From: an uncultured Eubacteriales bacterium
Lineage (GTDB): Bacteria; Bacillota; Clostridia; Oscillospirales; Acutalibacteraceae
Assembly: GCA_934454845.1 (NCBI GenBank)
Contig: CAKSGV010000006.1
Span: 1-64,000 of the forward strand
Reading direction: 5' to 3'
DNA: 64,000 bases
Part shown: positions 1 through 8,105 of the stretch, piece after piece
How the letters are laid out: each line of letters begins with the position of its first letter
Numbering within the stretch: the stretch's first letter is position 1
Made by a program: the position numbers and the translations under genes
Notes under the pieces: generated by a model
What the model was told of the DNA's origin: nothing
The model's input: the letters and a program-made list of their open reading frames with translations, nothing else
The model's database searches: none

Positions 1-392
1 GTATAGCGCTCGTTCACGCCCTCAAAGAATTTCTTGCCGTGCTCGATATACTTCGGGTGCGTATAGATCTGATACATCAGCCGGTATTTTTTTCCGTGCT
101 TTTTTGCGGTCCAATAAGGCACCTCCTTCACAAACCGGACGACATCCTTCGGGTCGGTGGGCGCCATCTCCATAAAGTCGTCCTCGACCTTTTCCATGCA
201 GTATGCGGTCGACTCAATAATCAATTCGTCCACACTGTTAAAGTAGGAATACAAATTCCCCGTTGTACAGCCGCAGGCTGCCGCCAAAGCCTTGATGCCC
301 GTACCCGTCAGCCCGTTTTCGGCATAGCATTCAAAGCATTTTTCCATCATTTCGCGCTTGCGTGCGTTGTGCTGTTCCTCTGTTGCTCTCAT
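1..392 (-). CDS. TetR-family transcriptional regulator, 3' end cut by window edge
   Basis: The ATG at 392 opens a frame that runs off the left edge, giving 130 codons. The first 50 residues have the TetR N-terminal layout: a basic start, then a helix-turn-helix with LAAACGCTTGNLYSYF, the usual recognition helix. What follows is the start of the ligand-binding half, whose effector cannot be guessed. The start is supported by a promoter and a dyad directly upstream (417-464), which suggests autorepression. With the ParB-like gene next to it, the gene looks like cargo of a mobile element. The family assignment is firm and the function is unknown. Confidence 0.85.
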   Translation of the reverse strand, partial: MRATEEQHNARKREMMEKCFECYAENGLTGTGIKALAAACGCTTGNLYSYFNSVDELIIESTAYCMEKVEDDFMEMAPTDPKDVVRFVKEVPYWTAKKHGKKYRLMYQIYTHPKYIEHGKKFFEGVNERY

Positions 393-416
393 ATACGCCA
401 CTTCCTTCTTGCTAAC

Positions 417-464
417 TAACTAATCAGTTAAATATAGTATAACATAGATTTGTGTCGAATTCAA
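417..464 (-). promoter_or_regulatory. Promoter and candidate operator of the TetR gene
   Basis: On the minus strand TTGAAT (459-464) is followed after 17 bases by TATACT (436-441). Just downstream lies a perfect inverted repeat, TAACT-N4-AGTTA (417-430), between the -10 and the start codon. A TetR dimer bound there would block its own promoter. The operator role is inferred from position and symmetry. Confidence 0.6.
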
Positions 465-848
465 GAACTGTTCGAGAAAAGATGTGAAAAAAGCGGGGCA
501 GCCGCAAACCAATCGACTGTCCCACCGTCCGTTATTTCACGGAGCGATTTTTCTTTTTGCCTATAACCGAAGTGCCGGAACGGCACCACAGGATAAATGC
601 ACGATTCCTTTTTTATCAAGAGCTCCCTATTGCTTTTATTTGTTGACAGCATCCTTTAGAATCTTTCTTGCTTGCGCCGGCTTCTTTTGCAACATCAGCA
701 ACAAAAATCATTCGTTGATTTAATTTATCACACCGAATCGTGAAAAATCTACCAATACAACAACACGGCGATATGATGTATACCGCCGTGTTGTACCTTT
801 TTTACTTGCCAAAGCAAGAGCCGTATTTTATCTTAAAAGCACATCAAG
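465..848. other. Stretch without a convincing gene, with one strong hairpin
   Basis: No frame here has a ribosome binding site or a recognisable family. The only structure seen is an 11-bp inverted repeat, ACAACACGGCG (760-770) and CGCCGTGTTGT (784-794), followed on the plus strand by a T-rich run (797-804). It lies beyond the 3' end of the ParB-like gene and may end transcription between it and the TetR gene. Confidence 0.4.
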
Positions 849-1733
849 TTAAGAAGCAACATCGCACCCTTTTCCAGCAGCAGTACTTTTCCTCCCCCTT
901 CTTCGACTTGTGTAAAATTTCAACGCTTCAACCACAAACTCTTCAACCTGATCGTTCTGTAGCTCTTTGGGAATGTATGTGGATAATCGCTCATAAGAAA
1001 AACTGTATTTAGGCTTTTGATTTGGTTTTTCTTCATTCATAATTGCTTTGACCAAATCATAATTGAGTTTTCCCTGCTCAAAAGCCTTGCGCATACGGAT
1101 TGTTTGGGCATGAGACGGAAAAGCAGCCGTTTCATCAATCTGATCGACAACATCCCTTTGTGCTTCTTCATCAAGGTATGATAGTTCCACTGCGGGACAC
1201 AGTTTGATTTTTTCCAGATCAACAAATTCCAACAGTTCCGAAACTAGGCTCGTCAATCGAATATATCTGCGAATTTGATCCTGGCTTTGTCCTTCCTGCT
1301 CAGCAAGGATCTGCCGTGATGTCTTCCTTGTCAACTTCTGTGCAACTTGCGCAGAAGTTAAATCAGAACGCTTTCCCTGCCTTTTCATAGCCTCAAGTTT
1401 CATTTTGTAGGCGAAGGCGCGTTCGCTTGGAAGGACCTTTGTTCGTTGACAGTTGCTGTCGACCATCATAATAATCGCTTCGTCATCGCTTGCTTCTACA
1501 ATGTGGCAGGCTATTTCGTCATGCCCTAAAAGCTCACAGGCATGTTTCCTGCGATGCCCGGAAATCAACTCAAACCGATCAGCTTTTTTTCGTACAATAA
1601 CCGGCGAAATCAAACCGTTTCTCCGGATACTTTCAGTCAGGTCCGACATTTCGTCATCATCGAAAACATAGAACGGGTGATTCGGAAAACCATCAATCAA
1701 ATTAATACTGATTTTTCTGATATCGGTTTCCAA
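849..1733 (-). CDS. ParB/Spo0J-like partition protein of an integrative element, frameshifted at its start
   Basis: The 294-residue frame carries the ParB N-terminal fold: an SGHRRKHA motif (residues 58-65) matching the nucleotide-binding GxRR box, NCQR (94-97) matching the second ParB motif, and then a helix-turn-helix-like region. ParB proteins bind parS sites and spread as CTP-dependent clamps; copies like this ride on conjugative elements of Clostridia. The frame as it stands can only start at a TTG (1733) with no ribosome binding site. A well-placed GGAAGGTG followed by ATG sits at 1770, in another frame that opens MSEKLKKGQTAPL. Removing one base from the C6 run (1734-1739) joins the two frames exactly. 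The gene is therefore either frameshifted or carries a sequencing error. Confidence 0.75.
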   Translation of the reverse strand: METDIRKISINLIDGFPNHPFYVFDDDEMSDLTESIRRNGLISPVIVRKKADRFELISGHRRKHACELLGHDEIACHIVEASDDEAIIMMVDSNCQRTKVLPSERAFAYKMKLEAMKRQGKRSDLTSAQVAQKLTRKTSRQILAEQEGQSQDQIRRYIRLTSLVSELLEFVDLEKIKLCPAVELSYLDEEAQRDVVDQIDETAAFPSHAQTIRMRKAFEQGKLNYDLVKAIMNEEKPNQKPKYSFSYERLSTYIPKELQNDQVEEFVVEALKFYTSRRRGRKSTAAGKGCDVAS

Positions 1734-1809
1734 GGGGGGCAGTCTGTCCTTTTTTCAATTTTTCGCTCATAAATAGCACCTTCCGTTTCGTTTTTCAGAT
1801 AAAAGAAGT

Positions 1810-1850
1810 GCGTCTTCTCTTACCTTCTTAGAATTCGTAAGAAAAGACGC
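1810..1850. repeat. Inverted repeat upstream of the ParB-like gene
   Basis: GCGTCTTCTCTTAC (1810-1823) and GTAAGAAAAGACGC (1837-1850) pair over 14 bases with one mismatch around a 13-base loop. It lies in the leader of the ParB-like gene, between that gene and the end of the accessory segment. It could be an attenuator hairpin or a recombinase/ParB-related site; nothing in the sequence decides this. Confidence 0.5.
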
Positions 1851-1965
1851 TTCCTTTACCTCTGTGGGCACGATTTAAAGCAGTCTCGACGGTTCAAGTC
1901 CTGTTATACCGAGAAAACCACAAATTGTTTGCCCTGAAAAGTGAATTTAGAAAGATGAGCAAAAA

Positions 1966-2004
1966 ACACTGAAACCCCTTGAAAATCAAGGGGTTTCAAA
2001 GTGT
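1966..2004 (-). terminator. Intrinsic terminator of the tRNA-Thr transcript
   Basis: A 12-bp stem GAAACCCCTTGA / TCAAGGGGTTTC (1971-1997), extended by ACACT/AGTGT, is followed on the minus strand by a run of six T. It lies 23 bases beyond the tRNA 3' end. Confidence 0.85.
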
Positions 2005-2026
2005 GTTCCACATCGTGGAGTAATGA

Positions 2027-2102
<76 letters not shown>

Positions 2103-2125
2103 ATATCGCTTATTGCGACTAAATT

Positions 2126-2154
2126 ATTATATTATAATAACACAAAAATGTCAA
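2126..2154 (-). promoter_or_regulatory. Promoter of tRNA-Thr
   Basis: TTGACA (2149-2154) and TATAAT (2126-2131) on the minus strand are 17 bases apart, a perfect consensus. The start point would fall about 17 bases before the tRNA. Confidence 0.85.
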
Positions 2155-2166
2155 GAATTATTTTAA

Positions 2167-2191
2167 AAAGGCTGAGATTATCTCAGCCTTT
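2167..2191 (-). terminator. Intrinsic terminator after the dCMP deaminase gene
   Basis: An 11-bp perfect stem (2167-2177 with 2181-2191, core GGCTGAGA) with a 3-base loop begins 8 bases beyond the stop codon and is followed by a T-rich tract on the minus strand. Confidence 0.85.
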
Positions 2192-2198
2192 AAATATT

Positions 2199-2687
2199 TT
2201 AATTAAGCTTTAATTCAATGCTTTTTTTATCGGCACCAAAAGCTCTGTATTTTACCTCGGCAAGGTCAAACATTCTTTTTGAAGCCTTAACGCCGTCAGT
2301 ATCGGCATATTTATCGCTTAAATACACCACTTCTTTTATCCCCGACTGGATTATTGCTTTTGCACATTCATTGCACGGAAAAAGAGTTGTATAAACGATG
2401 CTTCCTGCGACCGAGCCTGTGTGACAGTTTAAAATCGCGTTTAATTCGGCATGGCAAACATAGAGATATTTTGATTTAAGACCTTCTGACTTGCCCCAGA
2501 AGTATTCTTCGTCATTATCGTTATGACTGCAAAAAGGCATCCCGTTATACCCGACCGACAAAATTCGGTGGTTTTTATCCACAATACACGCTCCGACCTG
2601 CGTTGAAGGGTCCTTACTTCTTAAAGAGGATAAAACCGCAATACCCATAAAATACTCATCCCAGGAAAGATAATCTTCTCTTTTCAC
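2199..2687 (-). CDS. comEB: dCMP deaminase (ComEB family)
   Basis: Deaminates dCMP to dUMP, feeding dTMP synthesis; zinc-dependent and cytoplasmic. The 162 residues contain the cytidine-deaminase zinc signature CHAE (zinc ligand H79, proton-shuttle E81) and PCNEC (C105, C108), with the long insert between strand and helix typical of dCMP deaminases. The start is a GTG at 2687, chosen because AAGGAGG sits 9 bases upstream; this Shine-Dalgarno overlaps the end of the MFS gene, so the two genes are co-transcribed. A terminator follows the gene. The family is certain; the comEB symbol is by homology to B. subtilis. Confidence 0.92.
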   Translation of the reverse strand: MKREDYLSWDEYFMGIAVLSSLRSKDPSTQVGACIVDKNHRILSVGYNGMPFCSHNDNDEEYFWGKSEGLKSKYLYVCHAELNAILNCHTGSVAGSIVYTTLFPCNECAKAIIQSGIKEVVYLSDKYADTDGVKASKRMFDLAEVKYRAFGADKKSIELKLN

Positions 2688-2701
2688 AAGCTTCTGCCTC
2701 C

Positions 2702-3880
2702 TTAAATTGCCTGATCATTTTCTTTATAAATAAACAGTGCTGTGAGCACCATTACAAGCGGGAAAATCATACTTGTTAAAAATCCCGCGTTAAGTCCATT
2801 AGAATTTGCAACAAGACCTAATATCCAAGGTCCTATAGAGCAGCCGATATCTCCGCTGAGAGCGAATATACCAAACATCAAAGTTCCTCCGCCGACAAAC
2901 CTTTTTGCCGCCATGGAATAAGTACCGGGCCACGAAAAGCTTACCGAAAAACCGCAAAGCGCACAGGCAAGCAATGCGAGAGCGGGAACATTTACAAGAC
3001 CGACTACAAGATAGCATACACAGCAAATAATGTTATTTATAACTAGGACTTTTTTCGGCGAGTATTTTCCTGCAAAAATTCCGAATACGACTCTGCCTAT
3101 TCCCATTGCGATCGCAAAAGCGCAGGGGCCCATTATATCCCCTACCACTTTACTGACGCCAAGTCCTTTTTGAGCAAACATTGATGCCCACTGCGACATA
3201 GCAAGCTCGCTGGCACCCGCGCAAAGCATAAACATAACAAAACAAAAGAAATCCTTAGATAATATCATTTCCTTAGCTGTTACTTTTTTCTCATTTTCTT
3301 CGGGCTCAACTACGGGAACTTTAGAAAAAACAAAAAGATTAAAAAGCGGAACTGCCGCCCATATAAGAGGAATAATATCCCAATTAGCCGCTTTAAAGAA
3401 AGCAAGTAACGCAGTTGTTGCAATCACCGTGAAAGCCTGGCCCCAGCAATAAAAGGAATGAAGAAAAGCCATATTTGCAGCCTTATTATCGCTCGGCAAA
3501 AGCTCTATCATAGGGCTGATAACGACCTCTATAACTCCGCTCCCGCTTGCATAGAAAATAAGGCTTATAATGATTCCGAGATAGCTGTTGCCGATCATAC
3601 CGGGTAAAATGCTCAGCAGGCAAAGACCTGTCGTCGCCATTAAATGAGAAATAAGCGCAGTGTTTTTATAGCCTATTTTTTTAACGATTGATGGAGTCAG
3701 CATATCCACGATAAGCTGAACAAAGAAGTTGATGAAAACAAGTCTGCCGAGTTTTTCATAATTTAATTTATATTCATTCTGCAAAACAACAAAAAGAATA
3801 GGAAGAAAATTATTTACAATAGCCTGAACGACACAACCTATATAACAAGCAATTTTAGTACTTTTATAACTTTTAAACAT
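2702..3880 (-). CDS. MFS transporter, 12 membrane segments, substrate unknown
   Basis: A 392-residue hydrophobic protein with about 12 predicted membrane helices in two halves separated by a charged cytoplasmic loop (near residues 190-205, VEPEENEKKVTAKE), the layout of the major facilitator superfamily. The N-terminal half has an acidic residue in helix 4 and the ELLPSDNKAANMAFLHSFYCWGQ region seen in sugar-porter-like members (FucP/YfkF type). It lies immediately upstream of the dCMP deaminase in the same transcript. That might suggest a nucleoside or sugar substrate, but this is inference only. Confidence 0.85.
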   Translation of the reverse strand: MFKSYKSTKIACYIGCVVQAIVNNFLPILFVVLQNEYKLNYEKLGRLVFINFFVQLIVDMLTPSIVKKIGYKNTALISHLMATTGLCLLSILPGMIGNSYLGIIISLIFYASGSGVIEVVISPMIELLPSDNKAANMAFLHSFYCWGQAFTVIATTALLAFFKAANWDIIPLIWAAVPLFNLFVFSKVPVVEPEENEKKVTAKEMILSKDFFCFVMFMLCAGASELAMSQWASMFAQKGLGVSKVVGDIMGPCAFAIAMGIGRVVFGIFAGKYSPKKVLVINNIICCVCYLVVGLVNVPALALLACALCGFSVSFSWPGTYSMAAKRFVGGGTLMFGIFALSGDIGCSIGPWILGLVANSNGLNAGFLTSMIFPLVMVLTALFIYKENDQAI

Positions 3881-3898
3881 TTTTTACCTCAAAAAAAT

Positions 3899-3926
3899 AC
3901 ACGGAAATCAGAACAGATTTCCGTGT
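3899..3926 (-). terminator. Intrinsic terminator of rpmB
   Basis: Perfect 11-bp stem ACACGGAAATC / GATTTCCGTGT with a 6-base loop, followed by seven T on the minus strand, 20 bases beyond the rpmB stop. Confidence 0.9.
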
Positions 3927-3946
3927 TAATTTAAAATAAAGAAATA

Positions 3947-4135
3947 TCAAATAGCTCTTGTTACCTTACCGGAACGCAGGCAGCGGGTGCAAGCGTTGAT
4001 ACGACGGGGCGCACCGTTAACTATTGCCTTTACTTTTTTAACATTCGGCTTCCAAGTTCTGTTAGAGCGCCTGTGTGAGTGAGAAACCTTTATACCGAAA
4101 GCAATTTCTTTATTGCAAATATCACATTTTGCCAT
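3947..4135 (-). CDS. rpmB: 50S ribosomal protein L28
   Basis: The 62-residue L28 protein of the large ribosomal subunit. It keeps two CxxC pairs (C4/C7 and C49/C52), the zinc-binding C+ form, and the HSHRRSNRTWKPN core of L28. The start at 4135 was chosen over an in-frame ATG two codons earlier because GGAGG lies 8 bases before it; the earlier ATG would be only 2 bases away. It is monocistronic, with its own promoter (4193-4221) and terminator (3899-3926). Confidence 0.97.
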   Translation of the reverse strand: MAKCDICNKEIAFGIKVSHSHRRSNRTWKPNVKKVKAIVNGAPRRINACTRCLRSGKVTRAI

Positions 4136-4192
4136 ATTCATAACCTCCTTTAAAAGCGGTTTTATAATTAAACCTAACTATACAACAGTACT

Positions 4193-4221
4193 ATAATAAC
4201 AGAAAACAGCTTAAAATGCAA
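4193..4221 (-). promoter_or_regulatory. rpmB promoter
   Basis: TTGCAT (4216-4221) and TATTAT (4193-4198) on the minus strand with 17-base spacing, about 60 bases before the start codon. Confidence 0.7.
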
Positions 4222-4247
4222 GCATTTTTTTATGTTTTTTGAAATTT

Positions 4248-5231
4248 TTATATTTCCGATCTTTTTGGTCTTGTCATAAGACTTTCTACGACCGTTTTGA
4301 TATCAGCGTTTTCATAAAGTACAGAATAACATTCTTCCACTATCGGCATTTCGATTTTATTTTTCTTTGCAAGCTGATGAGCCATTAAAGCGGCATAGTA
4401 ACCCTCTACTGTACCGACGGTTTTTAAAGCCTCTCTGACGCTCATGCCTTTTCCGACCAGAATCCCGAACCTATTATTCCTGCTGTGCATAGAAGTGCAG
4501 GTTACAACAAGGTCGCCTATTCCGGTGAGTCCGGAAAAAGTGGAAGCTTTGGCGCCCATTGCGACCCCGAGTCTTGACATTTCCGCAAGACCTCTAGTGA
4601 TCAGTGCAGCTCTTGTATTATCGCCATAGCCTAATCCGGCGCACATTCCCGAGCATATTGCAATAACATTTTTGAGCGCTCCGCCAAGCTCCACCCCTAT
4701 CACATCATCAGATGTATAAACTCTGAAAAACTTATTAGAAAGCTGATCCTGAACGACCTCTGCGGCAGAGGCGCACTCCGAAGCCGCAACGATAGAAGTA
4801 GGCATTTTTCTCGCAACCTCTTCTGCGTGTGAGGGACCGGAAAGAATAACAATATCCGCCTCTGGCAATTCTTCCGAAATCACCTGAGAAAGTCTTTTAA
4901 GACTTCCTTTTTCAAGACCTTTTGATACACTTACGATTATTCCGCTTTTTTTATGCTCTTTAAGCGAGCAGGCAACCGAATGCACGGCAGTTGACGGAAC
5001 AGCGATAATAGTTATAAGCGCGTCTGCAACGCAATTTAAATCTGAAGTTATATTTATTTCATTCGGAATGATTATACCGTTTAAAAGCTTGTCATTAGTA
5101 CGCTTGGTTTTAAGCATTTCGACTTCTTCTTCAAAAGGCGACCACAAAGTAACGGTGTGACCGTTTTCAAAAGCATTGATAGCAAGAGCTATTCCCCAAC
5201 CGCCGGAACCTAAAACAACTATTTTAGACAT
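4248..5231 (-). CDS. gpsA: NAD(P)+-dependent glycerol-3-phosphate dehydrogenase
   Basis: Reduces dihydroxyacetone phosphate to sn-glycerol 3-phosphate for membrane lipid synthesis. The 327 residues show the N-terminal Rossmann motif GSGGWG (8-13), the SVSKGL lysine (K104) and the catalytic region VELGGALKNV with K187. The ATG at 5231 was preferred to a GTG two codons upstream because the AGGAG is 9 bases from the ATG but only 3 from the GTG. It starts 2 bases after the plsY stop. der-plsY-gpsA is a common Firmicute order that puts glycerophosphate supply next to its acyltransferase. Confidence 0.97.
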   Translation of the reverse strand: MSKIVVLGSGGWGIALAINAFENGHTVTLWSPFEEEVEMLKTKRTNDKLLNGIIIPNEINITSDLNCVADALITIIAVPSTAVHSVACSLKEHKKSGIIVSVSKGLEKGSLKRLSQVISEELPEADIVILSGPSHAEEVARKMPTSIVAASECASAAEVVQDQLSNKFFRVYTSDDVIGVELGGALKNVIAICSGMCAGLGYGDNTRAALITRGLAEMSRLGVAMGAKASTFSGLTGIGDLVVTCTSMHSRNNRFGILVGKGMSVREALKTVGTVEGYYAALMAHQLAKKNKIEMPIVEECYSVLYENADIKTVVESLMTRPKRSEI

Positions 5232-5233
5232 AA

Positions 5234-5917
5234 TCACTTTCTCCTGACTTTAATTTGTTTTTCCTCGCCTGAAATTATTCTTTTTATATTAGGAATATGT
5301 TTAATAATAATTATAATTCCCATACAGATACTGGGGAGCGCCTGCGGAATAACAGCCGCATTAAGATCAAGCGGATTTTCGAAAATACCGATAGGGCTGT
5401 TATTAAATATCAACGAAAGCGATATTACTACCACTGTGGCGACAAGAGAACCTATAGAAACAGTTTTAGATAAAAGCGTAATGAGAGCGAAAACAATCAA
5501 ACCTATTATGATCGCTTTAGGGCAGCAGACTGCATAAATTCCAACGCTTACCGCAACTCCTTTTCCGCCTCTGAACTGATAAAACAGCGGAAAAACATGT
5601 CCTATCATACATAAAAGACCGCAGAGATATGCGCCGTAAATCGGATACGCCCACGAAAGCGTGGGGTCAGCTGTTAAAATTTGGCTGAAAACAGCCTTTC
5701 CTATAAGGCAGGCGGCAAAGCCCTTTAGAGCGTCACACAAAAATGTGAGAATACCGGGTACTACTCCTCCGACTCTCAAAACATTTGTAGCACCGGCGTT
5801 TCCGCTGCCGAAATCTCTTATATCGTTTTTAGTAAAACATTTGGTAAAAATAACCGCGAAGTTTATACTTCCGAGAAAATAAGCGGCTAAAATTGTACCG
5901 ATAACTGCAAACGCCAT
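5234..5917 (-). CDS. plsY: Glycerol-3-phosphate acyltransferase PlsY
   Basis: Integral membrane enzyme that moves an acyl group from acyl phosphate to glycerol 3-phosphate, the first step of phospholipid synthesis. It has about seven membrane segments and the three PlsY motifs: GSGNAGATNVLRV near residue 37, the HVFPLFYQFRGGKGVA region near 110-120, and the C-terminal IIIKHIPNIKRI. The start codon overlaps the der stop by one base (TAATG), so it is translationally coupled. Length (227) is normal. Confidence 0.96.
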   Translation of the reverse strand: MAFAVIGTILAAYFLGSINFAVIFTKCFTKNDIRDFGSGNAGATNVLRVGGVVPGILTFLCDALKGFAACLIGKAVFSQILTADPTLSWAYPIYGAYLCGLLCMIGHVFPLFYQFRGGKGVAVSVGIYAVCCPKAIIIGLIVFALITLLSKTVSIGSLVATVVVISLSLIFNNSPIGIFENPLDLNAAVIPQALPSICMGIIIIIKHIPNIKRIISGEEKQIKVRRK

Positions 5918-7239
5918 TATTTTTCTCCTCTTTCCCGAATAACAAATCTAACCGGCGTGCCCTCAAGACCGAATACCGATCTAATCTGATTTTCGAGATA
6001 TCTCTGATATGAAAAATGGAAAAGATCTTTATTATTGCAAAAGCATACAAAGGTAGGCGGACAGGTCGAAGCCTGAGTCATATAATAAATTCTGAGCCTT
6101 TTGCCCTTATCTGTGGGCGGCTGAACGCGCGAAGTGGCGTCGGCAAGAATATCGTTAAGCTTGCCTGTGGAAATACGCATAGCGTTTTGCGCATAAACAT
6201 ATTTTATAAGCTCAAAAAGCTTGTCTATCCGCTGACCGGTTTTAGCCGAAATAAAGATAATAGGTGCAAAGGACATAAACGAGAAGTCTACAGCAAGCTT
6301 TTTCCTATAAGAGTCCATAGTCTGCCCGTCTTTTTCAACAATATCCCATTTATTAACAACTATAATGCACGCTTTGCCCTGCTCGAGAGCGAGACCGGCA
6401 ACTTTGGAATCCTGTTCGGTAAATCCGTCGGTTCCGTCTATCATTATAACACACACATTGGCTCTTTCAATAGCCATTTTTGCTCTTAAAACACTGTATT
6501 TTTCTATTTTATCTTCTATCTTACTTTTCCTTCGAAGCCCGGCGGTATCGATAAAATTAAATCTGCCGAATTTATTTTCAACAAGCGTATCTATCGCGTC
6601 GCGCGTGGTTCCCGCAATATCGGAAACGATAGACCTTTCCTCACCAGAGATTTTATTTACAAGCGAAGATTTTCCCGCATTGGGCTTACCTATAACAGCC
6701 ACTTCTATAGTATCTGGATCTTCATCTGAAAAGCTCTCTTCGGGAAGATTTTCCATAACCGCGTCAAGAAGATCTCCTGTGCCGTGACCGTGAACCGATG
6801 AAACGCCTATCGGCTCCGAAAGCCCGAGATTATAAAATTCATAAAATTCGGGCGGCATATCTCCTACAGTGTCGCATTTATTCACGCAGAGAAGGATTGG
6901 TTTTCCGCTTTTTCGAAGCATAGCGGCAATCTCTTCGTCAGCCGCGGTAACGCCGCTTTTTAAATCGGTAACGAATATTATCACCGAGGCTGTTTCGACT
7001 GCAAGTTCTGCCTGAGCGCGCATTCCCGAAAGAATGGTATCATCGGAATCCGGCTCTATTCCGCCTGTATCGATCAGCATTATTTTTTTGCCTTTCCATT
7101 CGGTGTCGCCATAGATCCTGTCACGAGTAACTCCCGGTGTATCATCAACAATAGAAACCCTTTTCCCTATCAGCTTATTAAAAAGCGTGGATTTTCCGAC
7201 ATTCGGTCTTCCTACTATTGCCACTATCGGTTTAACCAA
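5917..7239 (-). CDS. der: Ribosome-assembly GTPase Der (EngA)
   Basis: Two tandem GTPase domains and a KH-like tail act in 50S subunit assembly. P-loops are GRPNVGKS (10-17) and GKPNAGKS (184-191); DTGG and DTAG (G3), and NKCD and NKWD (G4), are all present. The 440-residue length is typical. It heads the der-plsY-gpsA operon. A terminator (7275-7296) separates it from rpmF, so it relies either on read-through or on a weak promoter not recognised here. Confidence 0.97.
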   Translation of the reverse strand: MVKPIVAIVGRPNVGKSTLFNKLIGKRVSIVDDTPGVTRDRIYGDTEWKGKKIMLIDTGGIEPDSDDTILSGMRAQAELAVETASVIIFVTDLKSGVTAADEEIAAMLRKSGKPILLCVNKCDTVGDMPPEFYEFYNLGLSEPIGVSSVHGHGTGDLLDAVMENLPEESFSDEDPDTIEVAVIGKPNAGKSSLVNKISGEERSIVSDIAGTTRDAIDTLVENKFGRFNFIDTAGLRRKSKIEDKIEKYSVLRAKMAIERANVCVIMIDGTDGFTEQDSKVAGLALEQGKACIIVVNKWDIVEKDGQTMDSYRKKLAVDFSFMSFAPIIFISAKTGQRIDKLFELIKYVYAQNAMRISTGKLNDILADATSRVQPPTDKGKRLRIYYMTQASTCPPTFVCFCNNKDLFHFSYQRYLENQIRSVFGLEGTPVRFVIRERGEK

Positions 7240-7274
7240 AACTTATCAGTCCCTTCTTCTTAGGTGTAAAAAAC

Positions 7275-7296
7275 AGAGGAGGATCGCTCCTCCTCT
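7275..7296 (-). terminator. Terminator between rpmF and der
   Basis: AGAGGAGGA / TCCTCCTCT, a 9-bp stem with a 4-base loop, followed by six T on the minus strand. Confidence 0.85.
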
Positions 7297-7310
7297 TTTT
7301 CTTTCGGATT

Positions 7311-7493
7311 TTAATCTGCTACTTTAATAACCTCTCGGCCGTTATATTTGCCGCAAGCAGGACAAAGTCTGTGCGGGCGCTTATACTCTCCGCAGTTCGG
7401 ACATCTTACCAATGCCGGAGCTTCTATTTTCCATAAATTGTTTCTTCTCTTATCGCGTCTTGCTTTAGAGGTTTTTCTCTTTGGTACTGCCAT
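7311..7493 (-). CDS. rpmF: 50S ribosomal protein L32
   Basis: A 60-residue L32 with the N-terminal [17 protein letters not shown] and a zinc knuckle (C31, C34, C44, C47). The start at 7493 is set by GGAGG 8 bases upstream. It follows the DUF177/YceD gene by 31 bases, the usual bacterial pairing, and is ended by the terminator at 7275. Confidence 0.97.
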   Translation of the reverse strand: MAVPKRKTSKARRDKRRNNLWKIEAPALVRCPNCGEYKRPHRLCPACGKYNGREVIKVAD

Positions 7494-7524
7494 TTTCAGC
7501 ACCTCCTTAAAGAATTATATAAAA

Positions 7525-8022
7525 TTATTTTTCAAGCAGTTCGGCGAGCTTTGCAAGCCTTGGATCGATTTCCTTGAAATCGCAGCCGCATTCGCCCTCA
7601 TTAAGATCCTTGCCGCATTTAGGGCAAATTCCTTTACAGCTTTCCTGACATAAAAATTTAGTGGGTAAACTCAAAATGACCTCGGAATAAATAAACTCAT
7701 CAAGATCAAGCTTCATTCCCGGAATCACAACGATCGTGTCGCTGTCCTCCCCCTCAATAGAAGGGGCAAGTATCTTATCGATATTAAGGCAGAATTCACG
7801 GTCCGTATCCTTTCCGCAACGGTCACAAACGGAGCTATATAAATACCTGATCTCCATTTCGAGCGATACCACACTCGCCCGATTTGATACAAGGCCTTTG
7901 GCTGTTACGGGATTTTTGAGCGGAAAAACGCCCGAAACATCAACGCCTGACATATCATAATTATAATCTATTTGCAGCTCGGAATTCTCTGCCGCAAATA
8001 TATTTTTCAGATCAAGTACCAT
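7525..8022 (-). CDS. DUF177 / YceD-family protein
   Basis: A 165-residue member of the YceD family, encoded with rpmF in most bacteria and linked to 23S rRNA processing or ribosome assembly in plants and bacteria. Two cysteine clusters are visible, CDRC in the middle and CQESCKGICPKCGKDL near the C terminus, matching the DUF177 consensus and suggesting a metal site. A perfect consensus promoter precedes it, so the DUF177-rpmF pair is a strong transcription unit. Confidence 0.92.
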   Translation of the reverse strand: MVLDLKNIFAAENSELQIDYNYDMSGVDVSGVFPLKNPVTAKGLVSNRASVVSLEMEIRYLYSSVCDRCGKDTDREFCLNIDKILAPSIEGEDSDTIVVIPGMKLDLDEFIYSEVILSLPTKFLCQESCKGICPKCGKDLNEGECGCDFKEIDPRLAKLAELLEK

Positions 8023-8063
8023 AAATATACCTCACAAAAAGTACCCGAAATGTCACAAAGTAT

Positions 8064-8092
8064 ATTATATAATCGTGCGGTGCCTTTGTCAA
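8064..8092 (-). promoter_or_regulatory. Promoter of DUF177-rpmF
   Basis: TTGACA (8087-8092), 17 bases, TATAAT (8064-8069) on the minus strand; a perfect consensus 42 bases before the start codon. Confidence 0.9.
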
Positions 8093-8105
8093 GTAAATTT
8101 TGAAA

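Noticed and set aside
454..460. TGTCGAA Spo0A-box cores at 454, 31737 and 37070 as a regulon signal
   Set aside because: A 7-base motif is expected several times by chance in 64 kb and it also occurs inside coding regions here; only positions within promoters were mentioned, with low weight.
461..652. Minus-strand frame of 63 codons between the TetR and ParB-like genes
   Set aside because: No Shine-Dalgarno, no recognisable domain and low-complexity codon use; not supported as a gene.
1893..1913. tRNA T-arm-like sequence GGTTCAAGTCCTGT left of tRNA-Thr, as a duplicated attachment site
   Set aside because: It does not match the tRNA-Thr T arm (ACCGGTTCAATTCCGGT) and its flanks do not form a stem, so it is not a copy of this tRNA's end.
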